In this document: positions 25,394 to 33,803 of the stretch, piece after piece
Layout: each line of letters opens with the position of its first letter
Position numbering within the stretch: the stretch's first letter is position 1
Assembly: GCF_003258365.1 (NCBI RefSeq)
Contig: NZ_QHKM01000003.1
Span: forward strand, 124,001-188,000
From: Hymenobacter edaphi
GTDB taxonomy: Bacteria > Bacteroidota > Bacteroidia > Cytophagales > Hymenobacteraceae
Length of the DNA: 64,000 bases
Reading direction: 5' to 3'
Notes under the pieces: model-generated
Database searches by the model: none
What the model saw: the letters and a program-made list of their open reading frames with translations, nothing else
What the model was told of the DNA's origin: nothing
Made by a program: the position numbers and the translations under genes

Positions 25394-26221
25394 CTACCGT
25401 TTGCGGCCCGCCGGCTGCTTGGGTGCCGGCTTGGCCAGGGCCGCCAGATAGGGGCGCACGTATTGATTTTTGGGGTTGAGCTTCAGCACCCGTTGGCCGA
25501 AGTAGCGGCATTTTTCGGCATCGTGGATTGCAAAGAAGCACTCGGTGAGGTAGCCCAGCGCCTGTTCGCGAATGGTCGCATCGAGGTAATCCAGCGTCTG
25601 CGCCCCCAGCAGAAAACGCGAAATACTGAGAATGGCCTCGGGCCACTGCTCATTGTCCATGTGTAGGGTACCGAGCTTCCAGTAGGCTTCCACAAAATGC
25701 ACATCCACGGCCACCGCTGAGTCAGTAGCCGGCACGGCCGCGTCGAGCTGGGTAATCAGGCGCTGGTAAAGGGTGTAGGCGCGGGGCTTGGTGGCGTCTG
25801 TTTTGTAGAGGGCCCGGGCCAGCTGATAGGTGATAAACGGGTTATCGGGCTCGTGCAGGGCCGCCGTTTCCAGCAGCTTGGCTGCGCGAGGAAAATCACC
25901 GGTTTCGTAGGCCTGTTCTGAATCGATGATGGCCAGCCCGTAGCGCGCCGAGCGTACCAGCGGCTGCGCAGTCACCTGGCCGATAATCTGCCCGGGGTTG
26001 ACCTCGGTGTTGAGCAGGGTCGAATCGAAGTCGACGCTGGTCAGAACGACGGTGTTGATTCGTCGGGGCAACGCCACGTCGGCATTGCGGAAGTAATAAC
26101 GCGACTGGCCGCGCGTCAGCAGCGGTAACAACCACAGCAACAGCGCTAAAAAAGTATAACGACCTGACAACACGAAATAGGGCAAAAGATGAACGGGTAA
26201 ATATGGGAAAGCCCGCGGCAC
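25394..26221 (-). CDS. Exported TPR-like protein, function unknown
   Basis: A 275-residue protein from a GTG at 26221; a second GTG at 26173 would leave a tidier signal peptide (VLSGRYTFLALLLWLLPLLTRGQS), and the true start is uncertain. After the signal the protein has a beta-rich part (YYFRNADVALPRRINTVVLTSVDFDSTLLNTEVNPG) then helix pairs of the TPR type (AIIDSEQAYETGDFPRAAKLLETAALHEPDN, QLARALYKTDATKPRAYTLYQRLI, AYWKLGTLHMDNEQWPEAILSISRF, ECFFAIHDAEKCRYFGQRVLKLNPKN). It is divergent from the glycosyltransferase operon with 36 bases between starts. Likely periplasmic scaffold protein. Confidence 0.72.
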   Translation of the reverse strand: MPRAFPYLPVHLLPYFVLSGRYTFLALLLWLLPLLTRGQSRYYFRNADVALPRRINTVVLTSVDFDSTLLNTEVNPGQIIGQVTAQPLVRSARYGLAIIDSEQAYETGDFPRAAKLLETAALHEPDNPFITYQLARALYKTDATKPRAYTLYQRLITQLDAAVPATDSAVAVDVHFVEAYWKLGTLHMDNEQWPEAILSISRFLLGAQTLDYLDATIREQALGYLTECFFAIHDAEKCRYFGQRVLKLNPKNQYVRPYLAALAKPAPKQPAGRKR

Positions 26222-26257
26222 ATTAGCAACGGCCGCGGCTGCCGATATTTGCCCCTT

Positions 26258-27028
26258 ATGCCCGCAGTCCCGCTCTCAGCCGTCATCATCACCTTCAACG
26301 AGGAAGCCAACATCGGCCGTTGCCTGGGCGCCCTGGCCGGCCTGGCCGACGAGGTGGTGGTGGTCGACTCCGGCTCCACCGACCGTACCGTGGCCATCTG
26401 CCAGGAGCACGGCGCCCGCGTCGTGGTGCATCCCTTCGCCGGCTACGTCGCGCAGAAGAACTTCGCCACCGCCCAGGCCCGCCACAACCACGTACTCCAG
26501 CTCGACGCCGACGAAGTGCTGACCGAGGCCCTGCGCGGGGAAATCCGGCGGGTACTGGCCGGCTGGCAGCACGCGGGCTACAGCCTGCCGCGCCTCACCA
26601 ACTACTGCGGCCACTGGGTGCGCCACGGCGGCTGGTACCCCGACCGGAAGCTGCGCCTCTACGACCGGCGCCTCGGCGCCTGGCAGGGTCAGCTGCTGCA
26701 CGAGCGGTACGAGGTGCAGCCCGGCCGGACGGTGGGCCAGCTGCAGGCCGATTTGCTGCATTATTCTTACCCCACCATCGAAAGCCACGTGCAACAGCTT
26801 AATAAGTTCACGACCATCGGCGCCGAGGAGCTGGCCGCCCGCGGCAAGCGCGCCGGTGCTCTGCAGCTGTGGTTGAAACCGGTGTGGAAGTTCTGGCACC
26901 TCTACCTTGTGCGCGGCGGCTGGCTCGACGGCTCTGCCGGCCTGAGCATTGCCGCGCTGTCGGCCTGGGGCGTGTTTTTGAAGTACGCCAAGCTGCGTGT
27001 GCTCACCCGTAAGCCGGCCACTGCATGA
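26258..27028 (+). CDS. Family 2 glycosyltransferase (lipopolysaccharide type)
   Basis: A 256-residue GT2 enzyme, ATG at 26258. The Rossmann core shows SAVIITFNEEANIGRCLGAL, VVVVDSGSTDRTVAIC and the DXD-like LQLDADEVLTEAL (about 88), then LRLYDRRLGAWQGQLLHERY, matching the KdtX/WaaE-like branch that adds a sugar to inner-core lipopolysaccharide. A C-terminal helix with LRVLTRKPATA is weakly membrane-associated. It is the first of three genes with short or overlapping junctions (ATGA at 27025), so a glycosylation operon. Confidence 0.92.
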   Translation: MPAVPLSAVIITFNEEANIGRCLGALAGLADEVVVVDSGSTDRTVAICQEHGARVVVHPFAGYVAQKNFATAQARHNHVLQLDADEVLTEALRGEIRRVLAGWQHAGYSLPRLTNYCGHWVRHGGWYPDRKLRLYDRRLGAWQGQLLHERYEVQPGRTVGQLQADLLHYSYPTIESHVQQLNKFTTIGAEELAARGKRAGALQLWLKPVWKFWHLYLVRGGWLDGSAGLSIAALSAWGVFLKYAKLRVLTRKPATA

Positions 27029-28056
27029 ACACCTTCCTCGTCAGCCGCACCGACGCCATCGGCGACCTGGTGCTGACTTTGCCCGTCTGCGGCTGGCTGA
27101 AGCAGCGCTACCCCGGCTGCCGCGTGGTCTTGCTCGGCCGCGACTACACCCGCGCCGTGGCCGCCGCCTGCCCCGCCATCGACGAATTCATCAGCGACGA
27201 CGACCTGCAGCAGCTGCCGGTGGCCGAGCAGGTAGCCGCGCTACGCGCCGTGGGCGCCGAGGCCGTGCTGCACGTGTTTCCCAGCCGCCGCCTGGCCCGG
27301 CTGTGCCGGCAGGCGCGCATTCCGCTGCGCATCGGCACGCGCAACCGCTGGTTTCACTGGCTGACCTGCAACCGCCTGGTGCCGCTGAGCCGCCGCAACT
27401 CGCCCCTGCACGAGGCCCAGCTCAATATGGAGCTGCTGCGCCCGCTCGGCCTCACCGCCGTGCCCAGCCTGGCCGAACTGGTGCCGCTCGGCCGCCTGGT
27501 CGCTGCCACACCGCTCACGCCCGCTCACGCCGGGCTGCTGACGCGCGAGCGGCCCGGGCAGTTGAATATCATTCTGCACCCCCGCTCCCGCGGGCACGGC
27601 CGCGAGTGGGGCCTGGAGCACTACGGCGCCCTGGCCCGCGCCCTGTACCAGCGCGGCCACCGCGTGTTCGTCAGCGGCACCCAGGCCGAGGGCGACTCCA
27701 TGCGCGAGTGGCTGCACGCGCACGCCCCCATCCTGACCGACCTCACCGGGCAGCTGTCCTTGCCGCAGTTTATGGCGTTCATTGCCGCCGCCGATGGGCT
27801 GGTGGCTTCCGGTACCGGACCGCTGCACCTGGCGGCGGCGCTGGGGCGGCACGCGCTGGGCGTGTTTCCGCCCATGCGGCCCATTCACCCGGGCCGCTGG
27901 GCGCCGTTGGGCCCGCACGCCGGGTACGTGGTGCTCGACCGGCCCGACTGCCAGGATTGCCGCCAGGCGCCCACCGCCTGTACCTGCATCAAAGCTATTG
28001 CCGCCGCCGAGCTGCTGAGCCGCATCGATACTTGGCAGCCCCTGGCCGCGTTGTAG
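27025..28056 (+). CDS. Family 9 glycosyltransferase (heptosyltransferase-like)
   Basis: A 343-residue GT9 protein overlapping the previous gene by 4 bases. N-terminus MNTFLVSRTDAIGDLVLTLPVCGWLKQRYPGCRVVLLGRDY is the usual heptosyltransferase start (GDxVLTLP). Later LNIILHPRSRGHGREWGLEHYGALARALYQRGHRVFVSGTQAEGD, then LTGQLSLPQFMAFIAAADGLVASGTGPLHLAAALG, as in WaaC/WaaF/RfaQ. A CxxC pair (DRPDCQDCRQAPTACTC) near the C-terminus is unusual. It probably adds a heptose or similar sugar to the lipopolysaccharide core. Confidence 0.93.
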   Translation: MNTFLVSRTDAIGDLVLTLPVCGWLKQRYPGCRVVLLGRDYTRAVAAACPAIDEFISDDDLQQLPVAEQVAALRAVGAEAVLHVFPSRRLARLCRQARIPLRIGTRNRWFHWLTCNRLVPLSRRNSPLHEAQLNMELLRPLGLTAVPSLAELVPLGRLVAATPLTPAHAGLLTRERPGQLNIILHPRSRGHGREWGLEHYGALARALYQRGHRVFVSGTQAEGDSMREWLHAHAPILTDLTGQLSLPQFMAFIAAADGLVASGTGPLHLAAALGRHALGVFPPMRPIHPGRWAPLGPHAGYVVLDRPDCQDCRQAPTACTCIKAIAAAELLSRIDTWQPLAAL

Positions 28057-28084
28057 CTTTGGCCGCTTGTTTTTGTCTTTTCGC

Positions 28085-29359
28085 GTGGAAGCTCACCCGA
28101 ACCCGGTAACGCAGTGGTACCGCCGCGGCTACCTCTCCCAATACCTGTTGCTGATAGCCTGCGTGGCCGGCATCGTTGGCCTGCTGTGCACGGCCCGCGC
28201 CCTGGTGGCGCTGGCGCCGGTGGCGGCCGTGGTGGCGGCGCTGCTCAATCCGCAGCTGCGCCGGGCTGCGGCGCAGTGGCTGCGCAACGGCGCCGCTCAG
28301 CGCGCGGCCGCGCTGTACCTGCTCATTCCGCTCACTTGGTGGTACACCGCCGACTGGCCCGTGTGGCGCCACGAGGTTTACCGGCAGCTGCCGCTCATCG
28401 GCGTGCCGCTGGCATTTGCCCTGGCCGTGCCCCTGTCGGGGCGGCAGCGCTTTGGGTTGGGCGCAGGTTTTGTGGGCAGCACGGCGCTGCTGGGGCTGGC
28501 CACGTTGGGCCGCTACCTCGCCGACCCCGCCTGGGCGCAGGAGCTGATCGGTACCGGGCAGAACGTGCCCTCGGTTACCGGCATTTTCCACATTTACTTC
28601 GGCGTGATGCTGGCCCTCTCGGCGTTCTGGGCCGTGTCGCTGAGCCAGGAGCCGCGGGCCGGGCGCCTCGGCCGCGGGCTACTGCTCGGTGCCGCCGCCG
28701 CGGCCACCATCAGCCTGCACGTGCTGGTGTACCGCACCGGGCTGCTGGCGTTTTACACCGCGCTGTTTGTCTCGGGCGTGCTGCTGCTGTTTCGTCGGCC
28801 CGTGCTGGCGCTGGGGCTGCTGGTGGTGGGCCTCGGGCTGGCCGTGACGGCCTACGTCAGTCTGCCTTCGGTACAGAAGCGCGTCGGCGCCACGCTCTAC
28901 GACCTGCAGGAATACAACGCCGGCCGCGACATCAACCAGCTGTCCATCGGCCGGCGGCTGGCGGCGCTGCAAAACGCGCAGGTACTGATAACCGAGCACC
29001 CCTGGCTGGGCGTGGCCCCGGCCGACGTGCGCCAAGCCATGGACGAGCAGTTTGCGTGGCAGACCTACGGCCTGGCGCAGCAAAACCGCGTGATGGTTCA
29101 CAACCAGTACGTGCACTACCTCGTTGGAGCCGGCGCAGTAGGCCTGCTGGTGTGGCTCTGGGTACTGATTACGCCCCTGGTGCAACCCGGGCTGCGCCAA
29201 AATCCGTACGTGAGACACTACCTGCTCATTTTCGCGGCGGCGGCCCTGGCCGATTCGCTGCTGGAAATGCAGATAGGCTTCAACCTGTTCGTCTTCCTCT
29301 ATGGCTTTCTGGTCGTCGCGGCCGAGCGGCGGCGCCAGACCACTGGTGTAACCCGTTGA
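28085..29359 (+). CDS. O-antigen ligase/polymerase family membrane protein (Wzy/WaaL)
   Basis: A 424-residue integral membrane protein starting at GTG 28085 (a TTG at 28067 is also possible). About ten hydrophobic helices are visible (for example YLLLIACVAGIVGLLCTARALVALAPVAAVVAALL; LGRGLLLGAAAAATISLHVLVYRTGLLAFYTALFVSGVLLLF). A long periplasmic loop carries SIGRRLAALQNAQVLITEHPWLGVAPADVRQAMD and the HNQYVHYLVGAGAVGL segment, the region typical of WaaL/Wzy ligases. It would link or polymerise glycan units in the periplasm. A second family member is at 56786. Confidence 0.88.
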   Translation: MEAHPNPVTQWYRRGYLSQYLLLIACVAGIVGLLCTARALVALAPVAAVVAALLNPQLRRAAAQWLRNGAAQRAAALYLLIPLTWWYTADWPVWRHEVYRQLPLIGVPLAFALAVPLSGRQRFGLGAGFVGSTALLGLATLGRYLADPAWAQELIGTGQNVPSVTGIFHIYFGVMLALSAFWAVSLSQEPRAGRLGRGLLLGAAAAATISLHVLVYRTGLLAFYTALFVSGVLLLFRRPVLALGLLVVGLGLAVTAYVSLPSVQKRVGATLYDLQEYNAGRDINQLSIGRRLAALQNAQVLITEHPWLGVAPADVRQAMDEQFAWQTYGLAQQNRVMVHNQYVHYLVGAGAVGLLVWLWVLITPLVQPGLRQNPYVRHYLLIFAAAALADSLLEMQIGFNLFVFLYGFLVVAAERRRQTTGVTR

Positions 29360-29419
29360 ACCCAACCTTTCGTTACATTTAGCCGAGGCAATACTCACCT
29401 GCCTGAACCACCCACCTCT

Positions 29420-30070
29420 ATGAGCGACACTCCCGAACGGGTTCCCAAACTGAGCAAGGAGGAGAAAGACCGTCGTTTCCAAGCCGAGCTGCTGCCCGTG
29501 CTGGATTCCCTCTACAACTTTGCCTTCCGCCTGACCCTCGACGAAGACGACGCCAACGACCTCGTCCAGGAGACGTACCTGAAGGCGTACCGCTTCTTCG
29601 AATACTTCGAGCCCGGAACCAACGCCAAAGCCTGGCTGTTTCGCATCCTGAAAAATTCGTTCATCAACGATTTTCGGAAAAAGAGCAAGCAGCCCGCCAA
29701 GGTCGACTACAGCGAAATTGAGGGCTATTACAACACCGAGGACGTGGACGCCGACGCCGACACGGGCGCCAGCTCGCCCGACCTGCGGCAGCAAGCCACC
29801 CGCGACCTGATCGGCGACGAAGTAGCCAGCGCGCTGAACTCGTTGCCGGTCGATTTTCGCACCGTCATTATCCTTTGCGACCTGGAAGGTTTCACCTACG
29901 AGGAAATGGCCAAGGTGCTCGATATTCCCATCGGAACGGTTCGTTCCCGCCTGCACCGCGCCCGTAATTTCTTGAAAGACAAACTGGAGCGCTACGCAAA
30001 AAAAATGGGTTACGGCAACGATTCTGAGGAAGACGATGTTGCCCCAGCGTACGATGAAGACGAAGACTAA
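29420..30070 (+). CDS. ECF-type RNA polymerase sigma factor
   Basis: A 216-residue ECF sigma factor. Region 2 is at about residues 25-90 (LLPVLDSLYNFAFRLTLDEDDANDLVQETYLKAYRFFEYFEPGTNAKAWLFRILKNSFINDFRKK), region 4 at about 135-195 (ALNSLPVDFRTVIILCDLEGFTYEEMAKVLDIPIGTVRSRLHRARNFLKDKL). An acidic linker in between and an acidic C-terminal tail (EEDDVAPAYDEDED) are notable. It is followed 39 bases later by a small Cys/His protein likely to be its anti-sigma factor. Regulon unknown. Confidence 0.95.
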   Translation: MSDTPERVPKLSKEEKDRRFQAELLPVLDSLYNFAFRLTLDEDDANDLVQETYLKAYRFFEYFEPGTNAKAWLFRILKNSFINDFRKKSKQPAKVDYSEIEGYYNTEDVDADADTGASSPDLRQQATRDLIGDEVASALNSLPVDFRTVIILCDLEGFTYEEMAKVLDIPIGTVRSRLHRARNFLKDKLERYAKKMGYGNDSEEDDVAPAYDEDED

Positions 30071-30109
30071 GTACATTTAACCCTCCTCCACCGACCTACT
30101 TCCTCCGCT

Positions 30110-30400
30110 ATGGCCCCGAAGTCTACACCCAACCAACAAGGTCCGGCCGCACACATTGCCGCCGGCGCCGACTGTGAGCGTGTGAACACCATCCTCGACC
30201 AAATTATCGTAGGCCAAGAGCCTACCATCGAGGACGAAGAGTACTTCGTCCATCATGCGGAAGACTGCTCGCCCTGCTTCGATAGCCTTGATAAGCAGCG
30301 GGTTTTCATCGATTTCGTGAACCAGTACGTAGGGCGCAAAGGCGTACCCGCTGGTCTTTCTGCCAACATTATGGCGCGCGTACAGGCCGAAAAGGTCTAA
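30110..30400 (+). CDS. Small zinc-type anti-sigma factor
   Basis: A 96-residue soluble protein with an HHAEDCSPC segment (H-x3-C-x2-C) and an upstream Cys (DCERV), the ZAS-type zinc-binding pattern of redox-sensing or constitutive anti-sigma factors. Its place directly after the sigma gene strengthens the call. No membrane helix, so it would act in the cytoplasm. It is ten bases before gmk, which suggests the sigma/anti-sigma pair shares its transcript with gmk-nadD. Confidence 0.82.
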   Translation: MAPKSTPNQQGPAAHIAAGADCERVNTILDQIIVGQEPTIEDEEYFVHHAEDCSPCFDSLDKQRVFIDFVNQYVGRKGVPAGLSANIMARVQAEKV

Positions 30401-30409
30401 TTTTGCCCT

Positions 30410-30994
30410 ATGCAGGGCAAAATCATCGCGTTTTCGGCGCCTTCAGGGGCCGGCAAAACCACCATCGTCCACCGGCTCATGGAGCGTATTCCGGAGCTGA
30501 GCTTTTCTATCTCGGCCTGCACGCGTGACCGACGCGGCCGGGCCGAGCAGAACGGCAAGGACTACTATTTCATCACCGTTCAGGAGTTCCAGGAGAAAAT
30601 CCGCCACGACGAGTTCGTGGAGTGGGAAGAAGTCTACGAAGGCTCCTACTACGGCACGCTGAAATCGGAAATCGAGCGGATCTGGGAAGGCGGCAAGCAC
30701 GCCATCCTCGATATCGACGTGAAGGGTGGCCTCAGCATCAAGGACTTCTACAAAGAGCGTGCCCTTTGCATTTTCGTGAAGCCGCCGTCTCTGGAAGTGC
30801 TGGAGCAGCGCCTGAAGTCCCGCGCCACCGACTCGGCATCGAGCATTTCGGCCCGCCTTTACAAGGCCAACTTCGAACTGACCTTTGAGGACCGCTTCGA
30901 CGCCGTCATCGTCAACGACGACCTCGATCTGGCGACCTTCCAGGCCGAAAAGCTGGTGCGCGACTTTATCACCGCCGAGCCGGCCATCGTCTGA
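30410..30994 (+). CDS. gmk: Guanylate kinase
   Basis: Guanylate kinase, 194 residues, phosphorylates GMP to GDP. The P-loop GKIIAFSAPSGAGKTTI opens the protein, followed by ACTRDRRGRAEQNGKDYYFI, DEFVEWEEVYEGSYYGTLKSEI and DIDVKGGLSIKDFY, then IFVKPPSLEVLEQRLKSR. The GMP-binding TxRxxR region is somewhat different from the usual TTRxPRxGE. Start and length are normal. The stop overlaps the nadD start by one base. Confidence 0.97.
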   Translation: MQGKIIAFSAPSGAGKTTIVHRLMERIPELSFSISACTRDRRGRAEQNGKDYYFITVQEFQEKIRHDEFVEWEEVYEGSYYGTLKSEIERIWEGGKHAILDIDVKGGLSIKDFYKERALCIFVKPPSLEVLEQRLKSRATDSASSISARLYKANFELTFEDRFDAVIVNDDLDLATFQAEKLVRDFITAEPAIV

Positions 30995-31590
30995 TGAGCA
31001 GCCCGCGCCGCGTGGGCCTGCTCTTCGGCTCGTTCAATCCCATCCACGTCGGCCACCTGATTCTGGCCAACCACCTGGCTACCCGCACCGATCTGGAGGC
31101 GGTGTGGCTGGTGGTGTCGCCGCAGAGCCCGTTCAAGGTAGGGGAGGAGCTGCTACCCGAGCAGGCGCGCCTGCAGCTGGTGCAGCTGGCCATTGTCGGT
31201 AACGAGCGGTTGCGCGTCCTTGATATTGAATTCCGCCTGCCCAAGCCCAGCTACACCATCGACACGCTTGATGAGCTGCGGCGGCAGTATCCCGGCACCG
31301 AGTTCGTGCTACTCATGGGCGGCGACAATCTGCCGGGCCTGCCTCGCTGGAAGTCGGCCGACCGCCTGCTGACCGAGTTTGAGGTGTACGTGTACCCCCG
31401 GCCCGGCTACGCGCTGCCGGAGCCGCTGCCCGCGAAAGTACGCGTGGTGGAAGCCCCGCTGCTGGATATTTCGGCTACGTTCATCCGTACCAGCATCCGC
31501 GCCGGGCAGTCCATCCGCTACCTCGTGCCGGAAGCGGTGGAGCGTGAAATAGAAGCCCAAGGTTACTGGCGCGGCAACCAGACCAAGTAA
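30994..31590 (+). CDS. nadD: Nicotinate-nucleotide adenylyltransferase
   Basis: NadD, 198 residues, joins nicotinate mononucleotide and ATP to make deamido-NAD. The HxGH nucleotidyltransferase motif is RRVGLLFGSFNPIHVGHLILANHLA, the second signature is ISATFIRTSIRAGQSIRYLVPEAV, with FVLLMGGDNLPGLPRWK between. Start at 30994, overlapping gmk by one base (TGATG), so translationally coupled. Length normal. Confidence 0.97.
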   Translation: MSSPRRVGLLFGSFNPIHVGHLILANHLATRTDLEAVWLVVSPQSPFKVGEELLPEQARLQLVQLAIVGNERLRVLDIEFRLPKPSYTIDTLDELRRQYPGTEFVLLMGGDNLPGLPRWKSADRLLTEFEVYVYPRPGYALPEPLPAKVRVVEAPLLDISATFIRTSIRAGQSIRYLVPEAVEREIEAQGYWRGNQTK

Positions 31591-31593
31591 ACG

Positions 31594-31631
31594 CAACGCG
31601 GCCCGGCTGAGGAATCAGCCGGGCCGCGTTG
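31594..31631. terminator. Bidirectional terminator between nadD and frr
   Basis: A 17-bp perfect stem CAACGCGGCCCGGCTGA/TCAGCCGGGCCGCGTTG with a 4-base loop followed by TTTG. It can end both convergent transcripts. Confidence 0.85.
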
Positions 31632-31653
31632 TTTGTCAGCTTAAGCCGGAAGC

Positions 31654-32217
31654 TTAGATGGTCATAATCTCAGCTTCCTTCTTGCTCATCGCGTCGTCAA
31701 TCTTCACGATGTAGCTGTCGGTGTACTTCTGCACCTTGGTTTCGGCGTCCTTCACGGCGTCTTCCGAAGCGCCTTCCTTCTGCAGCTTGCGCAACGACTC
31801 GTTCACGTCCTTGCGGATGCCGCGAATGCGGACTTTGCCGTTTTCGGCTTCGTTTTTCACCTGCTTCACCAGGTCGCGGCGGCGCTCCTCGGTCATCGGG
31901 GGCAGGTTCAGGCGAATCGAGTCGGCGTCCGAAATGGGGTTCAGGCCCAGGTCGCTGTTCTTGATGGCCTTGGAAATTTCGCCCAGCATGTTCTTTTCCC
32001 AGGGGCGGATAACCAGCGAGCGGGCGTCGGGGGCCGACACGTTGGCCACCTGCGCCACCGGCGTGGGCGTGCCGTAGTAGTCGACGCGCAGGGAGTCCAG
32101 CATAGCGGGCGTCGCCTTGCCGGCCCGGATGCGGCTCAGCTCCGTGTTGGTGTGCTGCAGCGCCTTCGCCATCGATTCTTCGGCGTCGCTCAGGTACAGC
32201 TGAATTTCTTCGTCCAT
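31654..32217 (-). CDS. frr: Ribosome recycling factor
   Basis: RRF, 187 residues, works with EF-G to split the ribosome after termination. Typical sequence: MDEEIQLYLSDAEESMAKALQHTNTELSRIRAGKATPAMLDSLRVDYYGTPTPVAQVANVSAPDARSL (the RAGKA...VDYYG signature), then LTEERRRDLVKQVKNEAENGKVRIRGIRKD. Length normal. It lies downstream of pyrH on the minus strand with a palindromic repeat between, an order (pyrH-frr) found in many bacteria. Confidence 0.98.
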   Translation of the reverse strand: MDEEIQLYLSDAEESMAKALQHTNTELSRIRAGKATPAMLDSLRVDYYGTPTPVAQVANVSAPDARSLVIRPWEKNMLGEISKAIKNSDLGLNPISDADSIRLNLPPMTEERRRDLVKQVKNEAENGKVRIRGIRKDVNESLRKLQKEGASEDAVKDAETKVQKYTDSYIVKIDDAMSKKEAEIMTI

Positions 32218-32244
32218 GTGTAGAGGGGTGAATTAAAAATTGAG

Positions 32245-32326
32245 AATTAAAAATTAAAAATGAAGGCGGGGCCCGTTTGCAGTGCCGTGGGGCCCATTTT
32301 TAATTCTTCATTTTTAATTTTTAATT
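32245..32326. repeat. AT-rich palindromic repeat between frr and pyrH
   Basis: AATTAAAAATTAAAAATGAAG (32245-32265) and its exact complement (32306-32326) form a 21-bp stem, with an inner GGGCCC-rich part. It ends just at the pyrH stop codon. This is the well-known poly-AATTAAAAATT type of interspersed palindrome of Bacteroidota, and may also fold as an RNA hairpin between the two genes. Confidence 0.85.
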
Positions 32327-32329
32327 GAA

Positions 32330-33127
32330 TTAAGCCTGTTGCCCGCTGGAGGCGGGGGAGGAGTGGTGCAGGTCGGGCTGCAAACCGCTGTGCTTGGGGT
32401 CGAGGTTGGGTTCGGTGCCGTTCATCGTCACCAGCGTACCCACGGCCTCGCCGCGGAGCAGCTTCTGCAGGTTGCCTTCCTTGTTCATGTCGAACACGAT
32501 GATGGGCAAATTATTTTCCTTGCAGAGCGTGAAGGCCGTCATGTCCATCACGTTGAGGTTCTTTTCCATCACCTCGTCGAAGGTAATCTGCGGGTAGCGT
32601 GTGGCCGTGGGGTCCTTCTCAGGGTCGGCCGTGTAGATACCGTCGACGCGGGTGCCTTTCAGCACCACGTCGGCCTCCACTTCGATGGCGCGCAACGAGG
32701 CAGCTGAGTCGGTGGTGAAGTACGGGGAGCCGATGCCGGCGCCGAAGATGACCACGCGGCCTTTTTCGAGGTGGCGCATGGCCCGGCGGCGGATGTACGG
32801 CTCGCACACGCGCTGAATGGTGAGGCCCGAGAGCAGGCGCGTGGGCGTACCCAGCTTTTCCAGGGCGCTCTGCAGGGCCATCGAATTGATGACCGTGGCC
32901 AGCATGCCCATGTAGTCGCCCTGCACGCGGTCGAGCCCGAAGGCTTCGGCCTGCACGCCGCGGAAGATGTTGCCCCCGCCGATGACCACGGCCACTTGCA
33001 CGCCCAGCTCGGCCACGGCGCGCACTTCTTCGGCGTACTGCATCAGGCGCTCAGCATCGATGCCGTACTGCTGCTTGCCCATCAGGGCCTCGCCGCTTAG
33101 CTTCAGCAGGATTCGGTTGTATTTCAA
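32330..33127 (-). CDS. pyrH: Uridylate kinase (UMP kinase)
   Basis: PyrH, 265 residues, phosphorylates UMP to UDP. Motifs: [24 protein letters not shown] at the N-terminus, [33 protein letters not shown], and [22 protein letters not shown]. The core ends near GTLVTM; the remaining about 25 residues ([30 protein letters not shown]) are a tail beyond the usual 240-residue family length, probably disordered. Upstream of frr in the same direction. Confidence 0.97.
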   Translation of the reverse strand: MKYNRILLKLSGEALMGKQQYGIDAERLMQYAEEVRAVAELGVQVAVVIGGGNIFRGVQAEAFGLDRVQGDYMGMLATVINSMALQSALEKLGTPTRLLSGLTIQRVCEPYIRRRAMRHLEKGRVVIFGAGIGSPYFTTDSAASLRAIEVEADVVLKGTRVDGIYTADPEKDPTATRYPQITFDEVMEKNLNVMDMTAFTLCKENNLPIIVFDMNKEGNLQKLLRGEAVGTLVTMNGTEPNLDPKHSGLQPDLHHSSPASSGQQA

Positions 33128-33192
33128 CGGTCTGGAGTTAGGTTGATGACTTTGCTACGTACGCGACGCGGCAGGAGAGCGGCCGAAACAGC

Positions 33193-33693
33193 TTACGCAA
33201 ACTGAATCAGCACCTGGCCCTTCTGCACGTTGTCGCGCATGCCCACTTTTACGGCGCCCACCACCCCGTCGCCGGGCGACTTGAGGATGTTCTCCATTTT
33301 CATGGCTTCCAGCACCAGCAGCGGGTCGCCCTTCTGCACGGCCTGGCCCGGCTCCACCCGAATGGCCACAATCAGGCCCGGCATGGGTGCTTTCACCTCG
33401 TTGATCTTGGTGCTGGCCGCCTGACTCATGCCCAGTTTATCCAGCAGCAGATCGAAGCGGTCCTTGGCCTGCAGCTCAAAACGCTGCCCGTTAAGCTTGA
33501 GAAGTACGGTCTTGGCGGCCGCGTCGATTTCCAGCAATTCGGCGGCGTAGGAGCGCCCCTGATACAGCAGGTGGTAGCGGCCTTCGCCCAACTCAATCAG
33601 GTCCCACTCAAAGGGTTGCTCGTCGACGGAGATGCCGTGGGTGTTGATGTCGACACTCCACGAGTGTCCGGGGCCAGCGCTGACCTGTAGCAT
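33193..33693 (-). CDS. Biotin carboxyl carrier-type protein (biotinyl domain)
   Basis: A 166-residue protein. The C-terminal 75 residues are a biotinyl/lipoyl domain (KAPMPGLIVAIRVEPGQAVQKGDPLLVLEAMKMENILKSPGDG VVGAVKVGMRDNVQKGQVLIQF) with the biotin attachment site EAMKM (Lys at about residue 131). The N-terminal half resembles the carrier subunit of acyl-CoA carboxylases (WDLIELGEGRYHLLYQGRSYAAELLEIDAAAKTVLLKLNGQRFELQ). No carboxylase or transferase subunit is adjacent. It is probably a carrier for a propionyl-CoA or acetyl-CoA carboxylase encoded elsewhere. Confidence 0.88.
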   Translation of the reverse strand: MLQVSAGPGHSWSVDINTHGISVDEQPFEWDLIELGEGRYHLLYQGRSYAAELLEIDAAAKTVLLKLNGQRFELQAKDRFDLLLDKLGMSQAASTKINEVKAPMPGLIVAIRVEPGQAVQKGDPLLVLEAMKMENILKSPGDGVVGAVKVGMRDNVQKGQVLIQFA

Positions 33694-33803
33694 GCGGGTG
33701 GGGTAGGATGAGGGGGAGAATGCGGCGGAAAAGGGCTTAAAGATAGAGGGAATCTGAAATTATTTCGGAACTTCAACCCTCAGATTACCCCAACTAGCTC
33801 CTC

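Noticed and set aside
25152-25401. GTGCTACCGTT at both ends of a 240-bp segment as target-site duplication
   Set aside because: The copies are only 11 bases long, one is inside a coding end, and no element with terminal repeats lies between them.
25155-25646. A 163-residue minus-strand frame overlapping the TPR gene end
   Set aside because: Overlaps a better supported gene in another frame and has no signal, helix or family pattern.
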